From Halomonas eurihalina (GTDB lineage Bacteria; Pseudomonadota; Gammaproteobacteria; Pseudomonadales; Halomonadaceae), in the NCBI RefSeq assembly GCF_008274785.1, contig NZ_VTPU01000008.1, positions 124,001 to 188,000 of the forward strand: DNA of 64,000 bases. The letters are read 5' to 3'. Both the position numbers and the translations under genes were made by a program. Below the pieces are notes generated by a model. That model was not told the DNA's origin, searched no databases, and saw only the letters and a program-made list of their open reading frames with translations. Positions 48,786 to 58,374 of this stretch are shown in pieces (position 1 is the first letter of the stretch; every line of letters starts with the position of its first letter).

Positions 48786-48920
48786 GACGGAAGAGAGAAG
48801 AGAAGAAGAGAGAAGACAAGCTCGCCCCAAGGGTTGGGGCACCAAAGGGCTTTCTTCTCTCTTGAAGGCACGCAGTGCCGTTCTTCGTTCTTCTAGCGGC
48901 GTCGCCGCGCTTTTCCTCCT
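48786..48920 (-). repeat. 3'-end repeat element, copy C (between ppk and the DAHP synthase gene)
   Basis: The core lies at 48867-48909 on the minus strand, starting 11 nt after the DAHP synthase stop: CGGCGACGCCG hairpin, AAGAACGAAGAAC link and GGCACTGCGTGCC hairpin. GA-rich DNA (GGAAGAGAGAAGAG...) follows the ppk stop on the other side and a GCCCCAAGGGTTGGGGC hairpin lies between. Confidence 0.75.
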
Positions 48921-49985
48921 TCAGCGCAACTTCTCGGCTGCTGTCATCAACAGGTGCTCGGTTGTTTCCCAGCCGATGCAGGCGTCGGTCACCGAAACAC
49001 CATAGCGCAGATGACCGGGTTCGAGCGGCTGTTTGCCCTCGTGAAGGTGGCTCTCGAGCATCAGGCCGATCAGCGCATCATCACCCGCCAGTCGTTGGCC
49101 CAGCACGTCGAGCATCACTTCGCTCTGGCGGCGGTGGTCCTTGCGCGCATTGGCGTGGCTGCAGTCCACCATCAGGCGCGGCGGGAGCCCCGCATCCGCC
49201 AAGGCCCGGCGGCTGGCCGCCACCTGGGGCGCCCGATAGTTGGGTTCACCGTGTCCGCCGCGCAGCACCACATGGGTATGGGAGTTGCCGGGCGTCTCCC
49301 GCACCACCGGGCGTCCGTCCGGCGCCATGGCGAAATGCTGATGGGGATGTCGTGCAGCGTGCATGGCGTCCAGGGCAACTCCGAGATTGCCATTGGTGGC
49401 ATTCTTGAAGCCCACTACGGCCTCAAGGCCACTGGCCAGTTCGCGATGCAGCTGGGACTCCGTGGTTCGTGCCCCGATGGCGACCCAGGACAGCAAATCG
49501 TCCAGGTAGGCGGCCAGCATCGGCTGTAGCAGCTCGGTGGCCACCGGTAGTCCCAGCTCAGCGATGTCACGCATCAACCGGCGCGACAGCGAAAGTCCCC
49601 GGGCCATGTCGCCGCCGCCGTTCAGATCGGGATCATAGGCCAGCCCCTTCCAGCCCACGGTGGTGCGGGGCTTCTCCACATAAACCCGCATCACCGGCAG
49701 GATGCGGTCTTCGATGTGCGGCGTCAGTTCGGCCAGGCGACGAGCATAGTCGAGAGCGGCGTCGGGATCGTGGATCGAGCAGGGGCCGACGACTACCAGC
49801 AGACGATCATCGCGACCGGCAAGGATATCGCGTATGGCCTGGCGCTGTTGGTGAATACGACCGGCAAGCGGGGCAGCCAGCGAAACATCGCGACGCAGCG
49901 CTTCTGGAGTAGGCAGGATAGTAGTGTCGTCGTCTCGGGCGGCCAGGGCCGCATGTTGGGAAAGCGAGGAAACGGGGGCATTCAT
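48921..49985 (-). CDS. 3-deoxy-7-phosphoheptulonate (DAHP) synthase, type I
   Basis: Condenses phosphoenolpyruvate and erythrose-4-phosphate, the committed step to aromatic amino acids. The 354 aa product matches AroF/G/H enzymes: LLVVVGPCSIHDPDAALDYARRL, MRVYVEKPRTTVGWKGL, LPVATELLQP, VVLRGGHGEPNY and MVDCSHANARKDHRRQ. Which amino acid inhibits it cannot be told from sequence alone. The start at 49985 (MNAPVSSLS) has GGAG 9 nt upstream; an ATG at 50012 has none. Its leader encodes two aromatic-rich peptides and a candidate attenuator, so it is probably regulated by aromatic amino acid supply. Confidence 0.96.
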   Translation of the reverse strand: MNAPVSSLSQHAALAARDDDTTILPTPEALRRDVSLAAPLAGRIHQQRQAIRDILAGRDDRLLVVVGPCSIHDPDAALDYARRLAELTPHIEDRILPVMRVYVEKPRTTVGWKGLAYDPDLNGGGDMARGLSLSRRLMRDIAELGLPVATELLQPMLAAYLDDLLSWVAIGARTTESQLHRELASGLEAVVGFKNATNGNLGVALDAMHAARHPHQHFAMAPDGRPVVRETPGNSHTHVVLRGGHGEPNYRAPQVAASRRALADAGLPPRLMVDCSHANARKDHRRQSEVMLDVLGQRLAGDDALIGLMLESHLHEGKQPLEPGHLRYGVSVTDACIGWETTEHLLMTAAEKLR

Positions 49986-49990
49986 GGGCT

Positions 49991-50158
49991 TCAACTCCGT
50001 GAGCGTGAACATCGATTGGCGGTTACCGCGCCACCGGCAAGCTCACGGTCGGAGGTGGCATCCAGGCCCGACCGCGCAACGCTAAATCGCCAGCCATAGC
50101 CGTAATAGTCCCGTCCCAGGATACGGCGGTCGGCGTAAAAGCGATGGTTGACGGTCAT
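49991..50158 (-). CDS. Aromatic-rich leader peptide 2 of the DAHP synthase gene
   Basis: A 55-codon frame that starts ATG 50158 behind a strong GAGGAG (7 nt spacing) and stops 5 bp before the DAHP synthase start, inside its ribosome binding site. Residues 17-26 are DYYGYGWRFS, with further Phe7-Tyr8; in all 4 Tyr, 2 Phe and 1 Trp in the first 25 residues. The second half is ordinary, Arg/Ser/Ala-rich. It resembles leader peptide 1 in its ribosome binding site and in the motif GYxxxFS. It may act as a sensing peptide or couple translation to the enzyme gene. No known family was recognised. Confidence 0.65.
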   Translation of the reverse strand: MTVNHRFYADRRILGRDYYGYGWRFSVARSGLDATSDRELAGGAVTANRCSRSRS

Positions 50159-50188
50159 GGTCGTTCTCCTCGATGAAAGCATGGGGAC

Positions 50189-50231
50189 AAAACGCGAAAC
50201 CCCCGAGCGGGGTTGCCGTCCGGGGGTTTCG
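50189..50231 (-). terminator. Candidate attenuator terminator in the DAHP synthase leader
   Basis: Reading leftward, CGAAACCCCCG (50231-50221) pairs with CGGGGGTTTCG (50205-50195), 11 bp, 15 nt loop, followed by CG and TTTT (50192-50189). It lies between the two leader peptides, far from any gene 3' end, so it is more likely regulatory than a normal terminator. Confidence 0.6.
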
Positions 50232-50247
50232 TTGATGGAGGCAACCC
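50210..50247 (-). promoter_or_regulatory. Candidate antiterminator stem in the DAHP synthase leader
   Basis: GGGTTGCC (minus strand 50247-50240) is perfectly complementary to GGCAACCC (50217-50210). The second arm lies in the loop of the terminator hairpin and the stem would enclose the terminator's 5' arm, so the two structures compete. A third stem, GTGTCCT/AGGACAC (50300-50294 with 50277-50271), overlaps the stop codon of leader peptide 1. Confidence 0.5.
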
Positions 50248-50291
50248 TTGATGGGGCGTGCCTCGCGGTCGTGTCCTTCGCTGAAGTGGCG

Positions 50292-50426
50292 TCAGGACAC
50301 GGCCGCCGGCACGCCGTCGCTAAACCAATAGCGGTAGCCGGGCCAACGACTCTCGAAGCGCTGCTCACAGCCACACGCCGCCTGCGGGGCGGGAAGTGGC
50401 TGTTGGGGGCAACGGTTCGTGTGCAT
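50292..50426 (-). CDS. Aromatic-rich leader peptide 1 of the DAHP synthase gene
   Basis: A 44-codon frame starting ATG 50426, six bases after AGGAG. Residues 24-35 hold exactly two Phe, two Trp and two Tyr (FESRWPGYRYWF), a cluster suited to sensing all three products of the pathway. The first half is Cys/Pro/Gln-rich. Its stop lies in a small hairpin, followed by the antiterminator and terminator stems. The motif WPGYRYWFS aligns without gaps with YYGYGWRFS of leader peptide 2. Not a recognised protein family; a regulatory peptide is inferred. Confidence 0.65.
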   Translation of the reverse strand: MHTNRCPQQPLPAPQAACGCEQRFESRWPGYRYWFSDGVPAAVS

Positions 50427-50451
50427 GGTCGTCTCCTGAAGTCTCCTCGAC

Positions 50452-50480
50452 ATCCTGCCGTGTCGCGGCGCCGATGACAA
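50452..50480 (-). promoter_or_regulatory. Candidate promoter of the DAHP synthase leader
   Basis: Reading leftward, TTGTCA (50480-50475) and CAGGAT (50457-50452) are 17 bp apart, predicting a start near 50445 and a leader of about 460 nt. It lies just after folM, which would make the DAHP synthase gene independent of the ubiD-fre-folM transcript. Confidence 0.45.
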
Positions 50481-50533
50481 GTGTTCGATGTCGAAGCGCC
50501 GAAATTGGCAAACACCCTCTCAATACAGATGCC

Positions 50534-51247
50534 TCAGCGCAGGTGCCGGCCGCCATCCACCGGCAGCGTCGTTCCTGTCACATAACGATTGTCGAGCAGG
50601 TAACGCAGGCTTTCGTAGATCACCCCGGGGCCGGGTATCGTAGCCAGCGCCGACTTGGCCCTGGCCTTCTCGGCGTAGGCCTCGTCGTCGTTCTCACCGA
50701 GCATGATCATGGCCGGTGCGATGGTGTTGACCTGGATGGCGGGTGCGTAACGGGCGGCGAAGGACAACGTCAGATTCTCCAGGCCCGCCTTGGAGGCCGC
50801 ATAGGCAATATGCTTGCGCGAGCCTCGGCTCGCCACGTAGTCGGTCATGTGCACGATGTCACGCAATGGCTCGCCACAAGCCTCAAGCAACTCACGCGCC
50901 TCGAGGTTGATCATGTAGGGCGCCAGCATGTGCACCCGGAACAGGTGCTCGAAGTTGTCAGCGGCCTCGTCACCCTCGGCGTCGGGCAGCCAGTCGCTGG
51001 CATTGTGGACGATGGCCCGCAGCGACGGAGTGGTTTCCCGCAACCGCGCAATGAAATCGCGAATGCCCGCCTGGTCACCGAAATCGGCTTGCAGGGTGAC
51101 GATGCCGCGTGCCCGCAACCCCTCCAACGCCGGGCGTTCGCGACGATAGCTGATGATCACCGGGTGTCCGTCGTCACACAATCGCTCGGCACAATGCCGA
51201 CCAAGACGCTGCGCGCCCCCGGTGATCAGGATCGGCGATGCACTCAT
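50534..51247 (-). CDS. folM: Dihydromonapterin reductase-like short-chain dehydrogenase
   Basis: SDR-family reductase of pterins (dihydromonapterin/dihydrofolate). The 237 aa product has the NADP-binding ITGGAQRLGRHCAERL (TGGAxRxG variant), NAS motif (VHNASDWLPD), active-site YAASKAG and C-terminal TTLPVDGGRHLR, all as in FolM rather than classical SDRs. The ATG overlaps the stop of the upstream flavin reductase gene by 4 nt. The FolM assignment is by motif; another SDR reductase is possible. Confidence 0.82.
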   Translation of the reverse strand: MSASPILITGGAQRLGRHCAERLCDDGHPVIISYRRERPALEGLRARGIVTLQADFGDQAGIRDFIARLRETTPSLRAIVHNASDWLPDAEGDEAADNFEHLFRVHMLAPYMINLEARELLEACGEPLRDIVHMTDYVASRGSRKHIAYAASKAGLENLTLSFAARYAPAIQVNTIAPAMIMLGENDDEAYAEKARAKSALATIPGPGVIYESLRYLLDNRYVTGTTLPVDGGRHLR

Positions 51248-52023
51248 GCCTGCCTCTCCCTGACCAGGCTCCCCACGGTCGGCACCAACGGCTCACGGGG
51301 CGCATAGGCGAAGACATCGGAGAACACCCGCGACGGCACCAGTCCAAGCGAGGCCAGGACATCGACACAGGCATAGACCATGCCCGGCGAACCGGACAGA
51401 TAGACATCATGGGCGGAGACATCGGAGAGCTGCTCGGCTAGCACCTCGTCCACGCGCCCATGATGGCCGCTCACCCGCTCGGCGTCGAAACCCTCCTCCA
51501 CGCCGGCTTCGCTGACACCGTGGAAGTGGACATTGGGGTGCTGCTCGGCCCACTCGCGGGGCAAGCGTTCCAGATAGAGGTCGCGCCGCTCCTTGGCGGC
51601 CCACCATAGATCAATATGACGCTCGGGGTCATCGGCCAGGGCCGATTCCACAAGGGCCTTCATCTGCGCGAAGCCAGTACCGGCGGCAACCAGCAGCAGC
51701 GGGCGCTGGCTGCCGGGATCGAGGATGCAATCGCCACCGGGCAGGCGTAGCGTCAATTGCTGAGCCTCCACCAGCAGTTCACGCAGCTTGGCGGAGTTGC
51801 TGCGCTCCGGCCAATGCTGGATATGCAGCTCGATGCGACCATCTCCGCCATGCGCATTGGCAATGGAGAAAGGCACCCACTCGCCGTCGCCGATGTTGAG
51901 TTCGAGATACTGCCCGGCCGCGTGGGCCACGGCCTCGGCGCGCCCTTCCAGATAAACGCGGAAGACGTCGGGTGTGAGGTCTTCGACCTCGATCACCCGG
52001 CAGATCAGGGTCCTGGCTGTCAT
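51244..52023 (-). CDS. fre: NAD(P)H-flavin reductase
   Basis: Reduces free flavins with NAD(P)H. The 259 aa product has the FAD/FMN-binding [21 protein letters not shown] and the NAD-binding [18 protein letters not shown] and [17 protein letters not shown]. The start at 52023 overlaps the ubiD stop (ATGA). The ubiD-fre neighbourhood is the same in E. coli. Reduced FMN is the precursor of the prenyl-FMN cofactor of UbiD, which gives a plausible link. Confidence 0.92.
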   Translation of the reverse strand: MTARTLICRVIEVEDLTPDVFRVYLEGRAEAVAHAAGQYLELNIGDGEWVPFSIANAHGGDGRIELHIQHWPERSNSAKLRELLVEAQQLTLRLPGGDCILDPGSQRPLLLVAAGTGFAQMKALVESALADDPERHIDLWWAAKERRDLYLERLPREWAEQHPNVHFHGVSEAGVEEGFDAERVSGHHGRVDEVLAEQLSDVSAHDVYLSGSPGMVYACVDVLASLGLVPSRVFSDVFAYAPREPLVPTVGSLVRERQA

Positions 52024-53513
52024 GCATGCCTCTTGTCGGTGTCGGAAAGTTCGATGCCAAATTCTGCCCAGCGCTCGCTGACCCTGGTCTTCACGGTCTC
52101 GTCCATGACGATGGGCCTGCCCCACTCGCGCTCGGTCTCGCCTGGCCACTTGTTGGTGGCGTCCAACCCCATCTTGGAGCCGAGACCCGCGACCGGGGAG
52201 GCGAAATCCAGATAGTCGATCGGCGTATTCTCGACCATCACGGTGTCTCGGGCCGGATCCATGCGCGTGGTGATGGCCCAGATGACATCCTTCCAGTCCC
52301 GGGCGTTCACATCATCATCGAGCACCACCACGAACTTGGTGTACATGAACTGGCGCAGAAAGCTCCACACGCCCATCATCACCCGCTTGGCATGGCCCGG
52401 GTAGCGCTTCTTCATGGTCACCACCGCCATGCGGTAGGAACACCCCTCGGGCGGCAGATAGAAGTCGACGATCTCCGGAAACTGCTTGCGCAGGATGGGC
52501 ACGAACACTTCATTGAGCGCCAGCCCAAGCACCGCCGGCTCGTCGGGGGGGCGTCCGGTATAGGTAGAGTGGTAGATCGCCCCCTTGCGCATGGTCATGC
52601 GCGTCACGGTAAAGACCGGAAACTCCTCTACCTCGTTGTAGTAGCCGGTATGGTCACCGTAGGGGCCTTCCGGCGCCGTGTCGCCGGGATGGATGACGCC
52701 CTCGAGGATGATCTCCGCCGAGGCGGGCACCTCAAGCTCGGAATGGCCGCACTTGACCAGCTCGGTGCGCGAACCACGCAACAGGCCGGCAAAGGCATAC
52801 TCGGACAGGGTATCGGGCACCGGCGTCACGGCGCCGAGGATGGTCGCCGGGTCGGCGCCCAGCGCCACCGCTACCGGAAAAGGCTCGCCGGGATGCGCCT
52901 CGCACCACTCCTGATAGTCCAGCGCGCCGCCCCGGTGGGACAGCCAGCGCATGATCAGGCGGTTGCGCGAGAGCTTCTGCTGGCGATAGATACCCAGATT
53001 CTGGCGGGACTTGTGCGGCCCTCGGGTTACCACCAGGGGCCAGGTGATCAGCGGTGCGGCATCGCCTGGCCAGCAATGCTGGATGGGCAGACGATCGAGA
53101 TCGACCTCGTCGCCTTCATAGACCAGCTCCTGCACCGGTGCCTTGCGTACCGTCTTGGGCCCCATGCGCATGACCTGCTTGAAGACCGGCAACTTGTCCA
53201 GCGCATCGCGAAAGCCCTTGGGCGGCTCGGGCTCCTTGAGGAAGGCCAGCAACTCGCCCACCTCGCCAAGCGCTGCCACCGACTCCTGCCCCATACCCAT
53301 GGCCACTCGCTTCGGCGTGCCGAACAGGTTGCCGAGCAGCGGCATGTCGTGCCCCTTGACGTTCTCGAACAGCAGCGCCGGCCCGCCGGCCCGCAGGGTG
53401 CGGTCGCAGATCTCGGTGATCTCGAGATAGGGATCCACCTCGGCGGTCACGCGTTGCAGTTCGCCCTGCTGCTCCAGCGCCGCGATAAATTCGCGCAGGT
53501 CCTTGTACTTCAT
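52020..53513 (-). CDS. ubiD: 3-octaprenyl-4-hydroxybenzoate carboxy-lyase
   Basis: Prenyl-FMN-dependent decarboxylase of ubiquinone synthesis. The 497 aa product begins [19 protein letters not shown] and has [11 protein letters not shown], the catalytic-site [19 protein letters not shown], and the C-terminal metal-binding part. AAGG lies 4 nt before the ATG at 53513; 17 more upstream codons are not family-like. First of ubiD-fre-folM; rho ends 150 bp upstream with a terminator between. Confidence 0.97.
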   Translation of the reverse strand: MKYKDLREFIAALEQQGELQRVTAEVDPYLEITEICDRTLRAGGPALLFENVKGHDMPLLGNLFGTPKRVAMGMGQESVAALGEVGELLAFLKEPEPPKGFRDALDKLPVFKQVMRMGPKTVRKAPVQELVYEGDEVDLDRLPIQHCWPGDAAPLITWPLVVTRGPHKSRQNLGIYRQQKLSRNRLIMRWLSHRGGALDYQEWCEAHPGEPFPVAVALGADPATILGAVTPVPDTLSEYAFAGLLRGSRTELVKCGHSELEVPASAEIILEGVIHPGDTAPEGPYGDHTGYYNEVEEFPVFTVTRMTMRKGAIYHSTYTGRPPDEPAVLGLALNEVFVPILRKQFPEIVDFYLPPEGCSYRMAVVTMKKRYPGHAKRVMMGVWSFLRQFMYTKFVVVLDDDVNARDWKDVIWAITTRMDPARDTVMVENTPIDYLDFASPVAGLGSKMGLDATNKWPGETEREWGRPIVMDETVKTRVSERWAEFGIELSDTDKRHA

Positions 53514-53538
53514 GCGGCCTTCCCGTTTCCTGAACGAC

Positions 53539-53574
53539 AAAAAGCAAGAGGGGCAGCATATCATGCCGCCCCTC
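53539..53574 (-). terminator. Terminator after rho
   Basis: GAGGGGC (53548-53554) pairs with GCCCCTC (53568-53574), extended by GCAT/ATGC after one mismatch, then TTGC and five T on the minus strand (53543-53539). Lies between rho and ubiD. Confidence 0.8.
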
Positions 53575-53664
53575 CTTACTTCGCCCGGCCTTGCCAGTTC
53601 CAGGCTAGCGCTGCTCGCCAGACAAGGCTTTCAACGCCGTATCGTCGAGCGCAGCAGGCCAGAA

Positions 53665-54924
<1,260 letters not shown>

Positions 54925-55359
54925 CGGTGTGTTCAGACGTTGCTCTTGAAAGCCGGGCGATATGCGCCGTGATGGACAGGAGGCGAGACGGAAACGCCAT
55001 CTTGGATGCGTTCAGAGCCCGGACAGGCTGCTCTCGTTGCGTGAATCCTATGCCCATGAATGGACAACCACCGAATATGGGGATGTCTACCATGAACGTA
55101 TATCGAGGGAGCAGGTTAGTTTCGCCTGAATCAGCGCTTCTGGGCCAAAGGCCAGAATCATGAGCTGATGTAGTGGGCTATCTGACGACTTGAAGTTTGA
55201 CCGCGGCGCTGTCGCCGTTGAGCGGTCGGAAAGCATTCGGAACAGGCGAACGCCTCGATACTAGTCAACACCGCGACGAAACGCAAGCCCCTGCGCCTGG
55301 CGATTGACAAGCCCCCGGGGGACCCGCAACCTTTGGCCAGTCATCATGAAGGACCCGCC
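54925..55359. other. Divergent intergenic region rho/ppx
   Basis: 435 bp with no convincing gene. No thioredoxin frame (WCGPC) is found, though trxA usually lies here. It should hold the rho leader, which is long and autoregulated in E. coli, and the ppx promoter. An imperfect dyad GACCGC...GCGGTC (55199-55204, 55222-55227) enclosing GGCG-CTGT-CGCC is the only clear structure. Confidence 0.6.
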
Positions 55360-56898
55360 ATGACAGCGCTCAAGGACAGCCCGGACACCGCTCCCGGAGA
55401 TACAGCCATCGCCATGCCGGACGAGCCGCGACGTCTGGCCGCCATCGACCTCGGCTCCAACAGTTTTCACCTGTTGGTGGCCAACTACCAGCATGACCGG
55501 TTGCAGGTGGTTGCCCGCCAGGGAGAAAAGGTCCAGTTGGCCGATGGCATCGACGATGATGGCCGGCTCGACGAAGCCTCCATGACCCGTGCCCTCGATT
55601 GCCTGGCACGCTTCGCTCCCTTTCTTGAAGGCATCACGCCGCACAACCTGCGCGTGGTCGGCACCAACGCCCTGCGCAGCGCCGACAATAGTCAGGATTT
55701 CATCGAACGGGCCGAAGCCCTGCTGGATACCCGTATCGAGATCATCGCCGGTCGCGAGGAGGCGCGCCTCATCTATCTCGGTGCGGCACATGCCCTGGCC
55801 GAGGACGGGCGCCGCCTGATCATCGATATCGGAGGAGGATCCACCGAGTTCATCATCGGCGAGCATTTCGAGCCGCAGGCCCTGGAAAGCCTCAGCATGG
55901 GGTGCGTGACCTTCACCCAGCGCTTCTTCAACAACGGCGAACTCAGCGAGAAACGCATGCGTCGCGCCGAACTCGCCGCGCTTTCCGAACTCGCCAGCAT
56001 CCGCCGCCCTTACCAGAAAGTCGGTTGGCGGGACCCGGTGGGCTCCAGCGGCACCATCAAGGCCGCCGCCAGCGTGATCGCCGCCACCGCCAAGTCGCCC
56101 GACGGCGTGATCACCCGACAGGGCCTGCTCGACCTGCGCAAGCGATTGATCAAAACCAAGCGCCTGGACAAGGTATCCCTGAGTGGACTCAAGCCCGACC
56201 GTGCTCGTGTCTTTCCCGCCGGGGTAGCGATTCTCGTCGCCATCTTCGAGGCCTTCGATCTGGAAGAAATGCGCTACGCCGATGGCGCCCTGCGCGAGGG
56301 CGTGCTCTACGACCTCGTCGGGCGCAACAGTCCGGAAGATCCACGCTTCAAGACCCTGGAGGCCCTGCGGCAGCGCTACGACGTCGACATTCGGCAGGCC
56401 GACAACGTCGCCACCACGGCGCTGGGACTACTGGAACAGGTACGCGATGCCTGGCAACTGAACGACGACCAGGCACACTTCCTGGAATGGGCGAGTTGGC
56501 TGCATGAGATCGGCCTGGCCATCTCGCATAGCCAGTTCCACCGCCATGGTGCCTACCTGCTGGAATATTCCGACCTCTCGGGATTTTCGCGTCCCGAGCA
56601 GCGCCTGCTGGCGTTTCTCGTTCGCGCCCACCGGCGCAAGTTCCCGGTCAAGGAGTGGCAGGCCTTGCCTGCGTCCGAGCAGGTCTCCCATGGGCGCCTG
56701 GCCCGCCTGCTGCGCCTGGCGGTACTGCTCAACCACTCGCGCCCCGAACAGCCGCCCGCCCTGCCCGAGCTGCGCGCCTCGGGCGAAGCGCTGGAACTCC
56801 ACTGCGACGAGAGCGACGACCCCAACCTGCTGCTGGCCGATCTCGAGCAGGAAATTGCCTACCAGCAAGCCGCCGGCCTGGAACTGACGTTGCGCTGA
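55360..56898 (+). CDS. ppx: Exopolyphosphatase
   Basis: Hydrolyses terminal phosphates of polyphosphate (and possibly pppGpp). The 512 aa product has the ASKHA ATPase-fold motifs LAAIDLGSNSFHLLVAN and IIDIGGGSTEFIIG and the C-terminal HD-like helical domain (LEWASWLHEIGLAISHSQFHRHGAYLLEYSD). The ATG at 55360 has AAGGA six bases upstream; a TTG at 55333 is unlikely. Divergent from rho, convergent with tilS (2 bp between stops). Confidence 0.97.
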   Translation: MTALKDSPDTAPGDTAIAMPDEPRRLAAIDLGSNSFHLLVANYQHDRLQVVARQGEKVQLADGIDDDGRLDEASMTRALDCLARFAPFLEGITPHNLRVVGTNALRSADNSQDFIERAEALLDTRIEIIAGREEARLIYLGAAHALAEDGRRLIIDIGGGSTEFIIGEHFEPQALESLSMGCVTFTQRFFNNGELSEKRMRRAELAALSELASIRRPYQKVGWRDPVGSSGTIKAAASVIAATAKSPDGVITRQGLLDLRKRLIKTKRLDKVSLSGLKPDRARVFPAGVAILVAIFEAFDLEEMRYADGALREGVLYDLVGRNSPEDPRFKTLEALRQRYDVDIRQADNVATTALGLLEQVRDAWQLNDDQAHFLEWASWLHEIGLAISHSQFHRHGAYLLEYSDLSGFSRPEQRLLAFLVRAHRRKFPVKEWQALPASEQVSHGRLARLLRLAVLLNHSRPEQPPALPELRASGEALELHCDESDDPNLLLADLEQEIAYQQAAGLELTLR

Positions 56899-56900
56899 AT

Positions 56901-58181
56901 TCAGGGTGCTCGCCAGCCCTCGGCGAGCGCCAGCCACCCTTCCGGGCCTCCCAGCGCCACCACACTCTCGCCATGCCAGGCCACCCATGCCCGGTCACGC
57001 TGCCAGGGCGGCACGTCCAGTTCCTGCAGCAGACGCTTGAGATCGCGTCGGCCACGCCCCGACAATCGCAAGCGCTCGCCTCCGAGACGCGGCGCCAGCA
57101 TCAGGCTCGCGGGCGAGCCGCCCTCGCGCACGAGATTCATGTGGAACTCCCCCAATGGCGTCACCAGCGGCGACCGACCATCCCACTCGGCCCGCCAGGC
57201 AAGCGGCAGCGGCACGGGCGGCGCCATCAGGTACAGCGCCTTGCGCCAGACCCGTGCCTCGGCGCCCTTCCAGACGATCCGAACCTCGGCATCGCGTCGC
57301 GCCTCGAGCTGATCGAGCAGACTGTCCAGCCGCCTGGCCGGTGGCAACGACAACCCCAAGCGGCTCGAGCAATGCCGAATCAGCAGGCGACGACGCGCCG
57401 TCGAAAGCATCATCAGGTGCTCGATGGCCAGGCGACCGGGATCGCCTCCCAGCCTTTCCAGATCCTCGGCAGCGAACTCGTCGAGCAGACCGTCGGCCTC
57501 GCCAGCCAGCTCAGCACTGCGCGCCAACGCTGCCCCGGCCTCGGGCCAGCGCTCCCGTAAAGCCGGCATGACACGATGACGCAAGAAGTTGCGATCCTGA
57601 ATCATCTCGGCGTTACTCGGATCCTCGGCCCAGCCGAGCCCCCGGCGTGCCGCTTCGGCTTCCAGGGCCGCACGGGACACACCGAGCCAAGGGCGTACCA
57701 GCCGGAACCCGGCCTGCTGGCGTTCGATGGGCATGGCGGCTACCCCCCGCGGACCGGCGCCACGCAGCGCCGCCAGCAGGAAGGTCTCGGCCTGATCGTC
57801 GCGATGCTGGGCCAGCCACAGAGTATCGCCCGCCTCCAGGCAGCGCTGAAAGGCCGCATAGCGGGCGCGCCGCGCCGCGCCTTCCAGACCTTCTCCACCG
57901 GACACATCGACATCGACCCGCTCGACCCACAGCGGCGCCCCAAGGCGCTCGCAAAGCTCGTGGCAATGGCGCTCAAAATCGTCGGCGGCGGCCTGCAGGC
58001 CATGATGAACGTGCAAGGCACGCAGCGGCCGCGGATGGCGTCGACTCGCCTCCACCGCCAGCGTCAACAGAAGGGAAGAATCGAGCCCGCCGGACAGCGC
58101 CACCCAGACCGCACGCCCCGGCGGCGTCGCCGCCAGGGCCTCATCGAGCAAGGTTTGCAGGGAGGAGGACTCGAGACTCAT
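56901..58181 (-). CDS. tilS: tRNA(Ile)-lysidine synthase
   Basis: Modifies C34 of the CAU-anticodon tRNA-Ile to lysidine so that it reads AUA. The 426 aa product has the PP-loop SGGLDSS (30-36), LAQHRDDQAETFLL and the DPSN-x-x-x-x-x-RN-LRHRV motif, then the C-terminal substrate-binding domain with FHMNLVREGG...LAPRLGGERLRLSGRGRRDLKRLLQ. The start lacks a clear ribosome binding site. It follows accA after 193 bp. Confidence 0.96.
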   Translation of the reverse strand: MSLESSSLQTLLDEALAATPPGRAVWVALSGGLDSSLLLTLAVEASRRHPRPLRALHVHHGLQAAADDFERHCHELCERLGAPLWVERVDVDVSGGEGLEGAARRARYAAFQRCLEAGDTLWLAQHRDDQAETFLLAALRGAGPRGVAAMPIERQQAGFRLVRPWLGVSRAALEAEAARRGLGWAEDPSNAEMIQDRNFLRHRVMPALRERWPEAGAALARSAELAGEADGLLDEFAAEDLERLGGDPGRLAIEHLMMLSTARRRLLIRHCSSRLGLSLPPARRLDSLLDQLEARRDAEVRIVWKGAEARVWRKALYLMAPPVPLPLAWRAEWDGRSPLVTPLGEFHMNLVREGGSPASLMLAPRLGGERLRLSGRGRRDLKRLLQELDVPPWQRDRAWVAWHGESVVALGGPEGWLALAEGWRAP

Positions 58182-58374
58182 GGGCAGGGATACCGCTCGG
58201 GCTCTCTGATGGAGACGTCATCGCTGTTCCAGCCAACACATTTCCCACATCCCTGAGGGCCACAAGGCAAAAACCGGCGAGAAAGCGGCGTTTACATGTG
58301 GGTAAAGGAACATTTCGATCGGGCTGGCGCACCCGCCGATTTTTAACGCCGGACGGCCGAGCGCAGAAAGGGCT

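Noticed and set aside
49991..50515. 174-codon frame covering leader peptide 2 as one protein
   Set aside because: The long version runs through leader 1 and the terminator hairpin in another frame and has no ribosome binding site; the start at 50158 has a strong one.
54927..55163. 78-codon plus-strand frame in the rho/ppx gap
   Set aside because: It starts antisense at the rho 5' end, has no convincing ribosome binding site and no thioredoxin or other motif.
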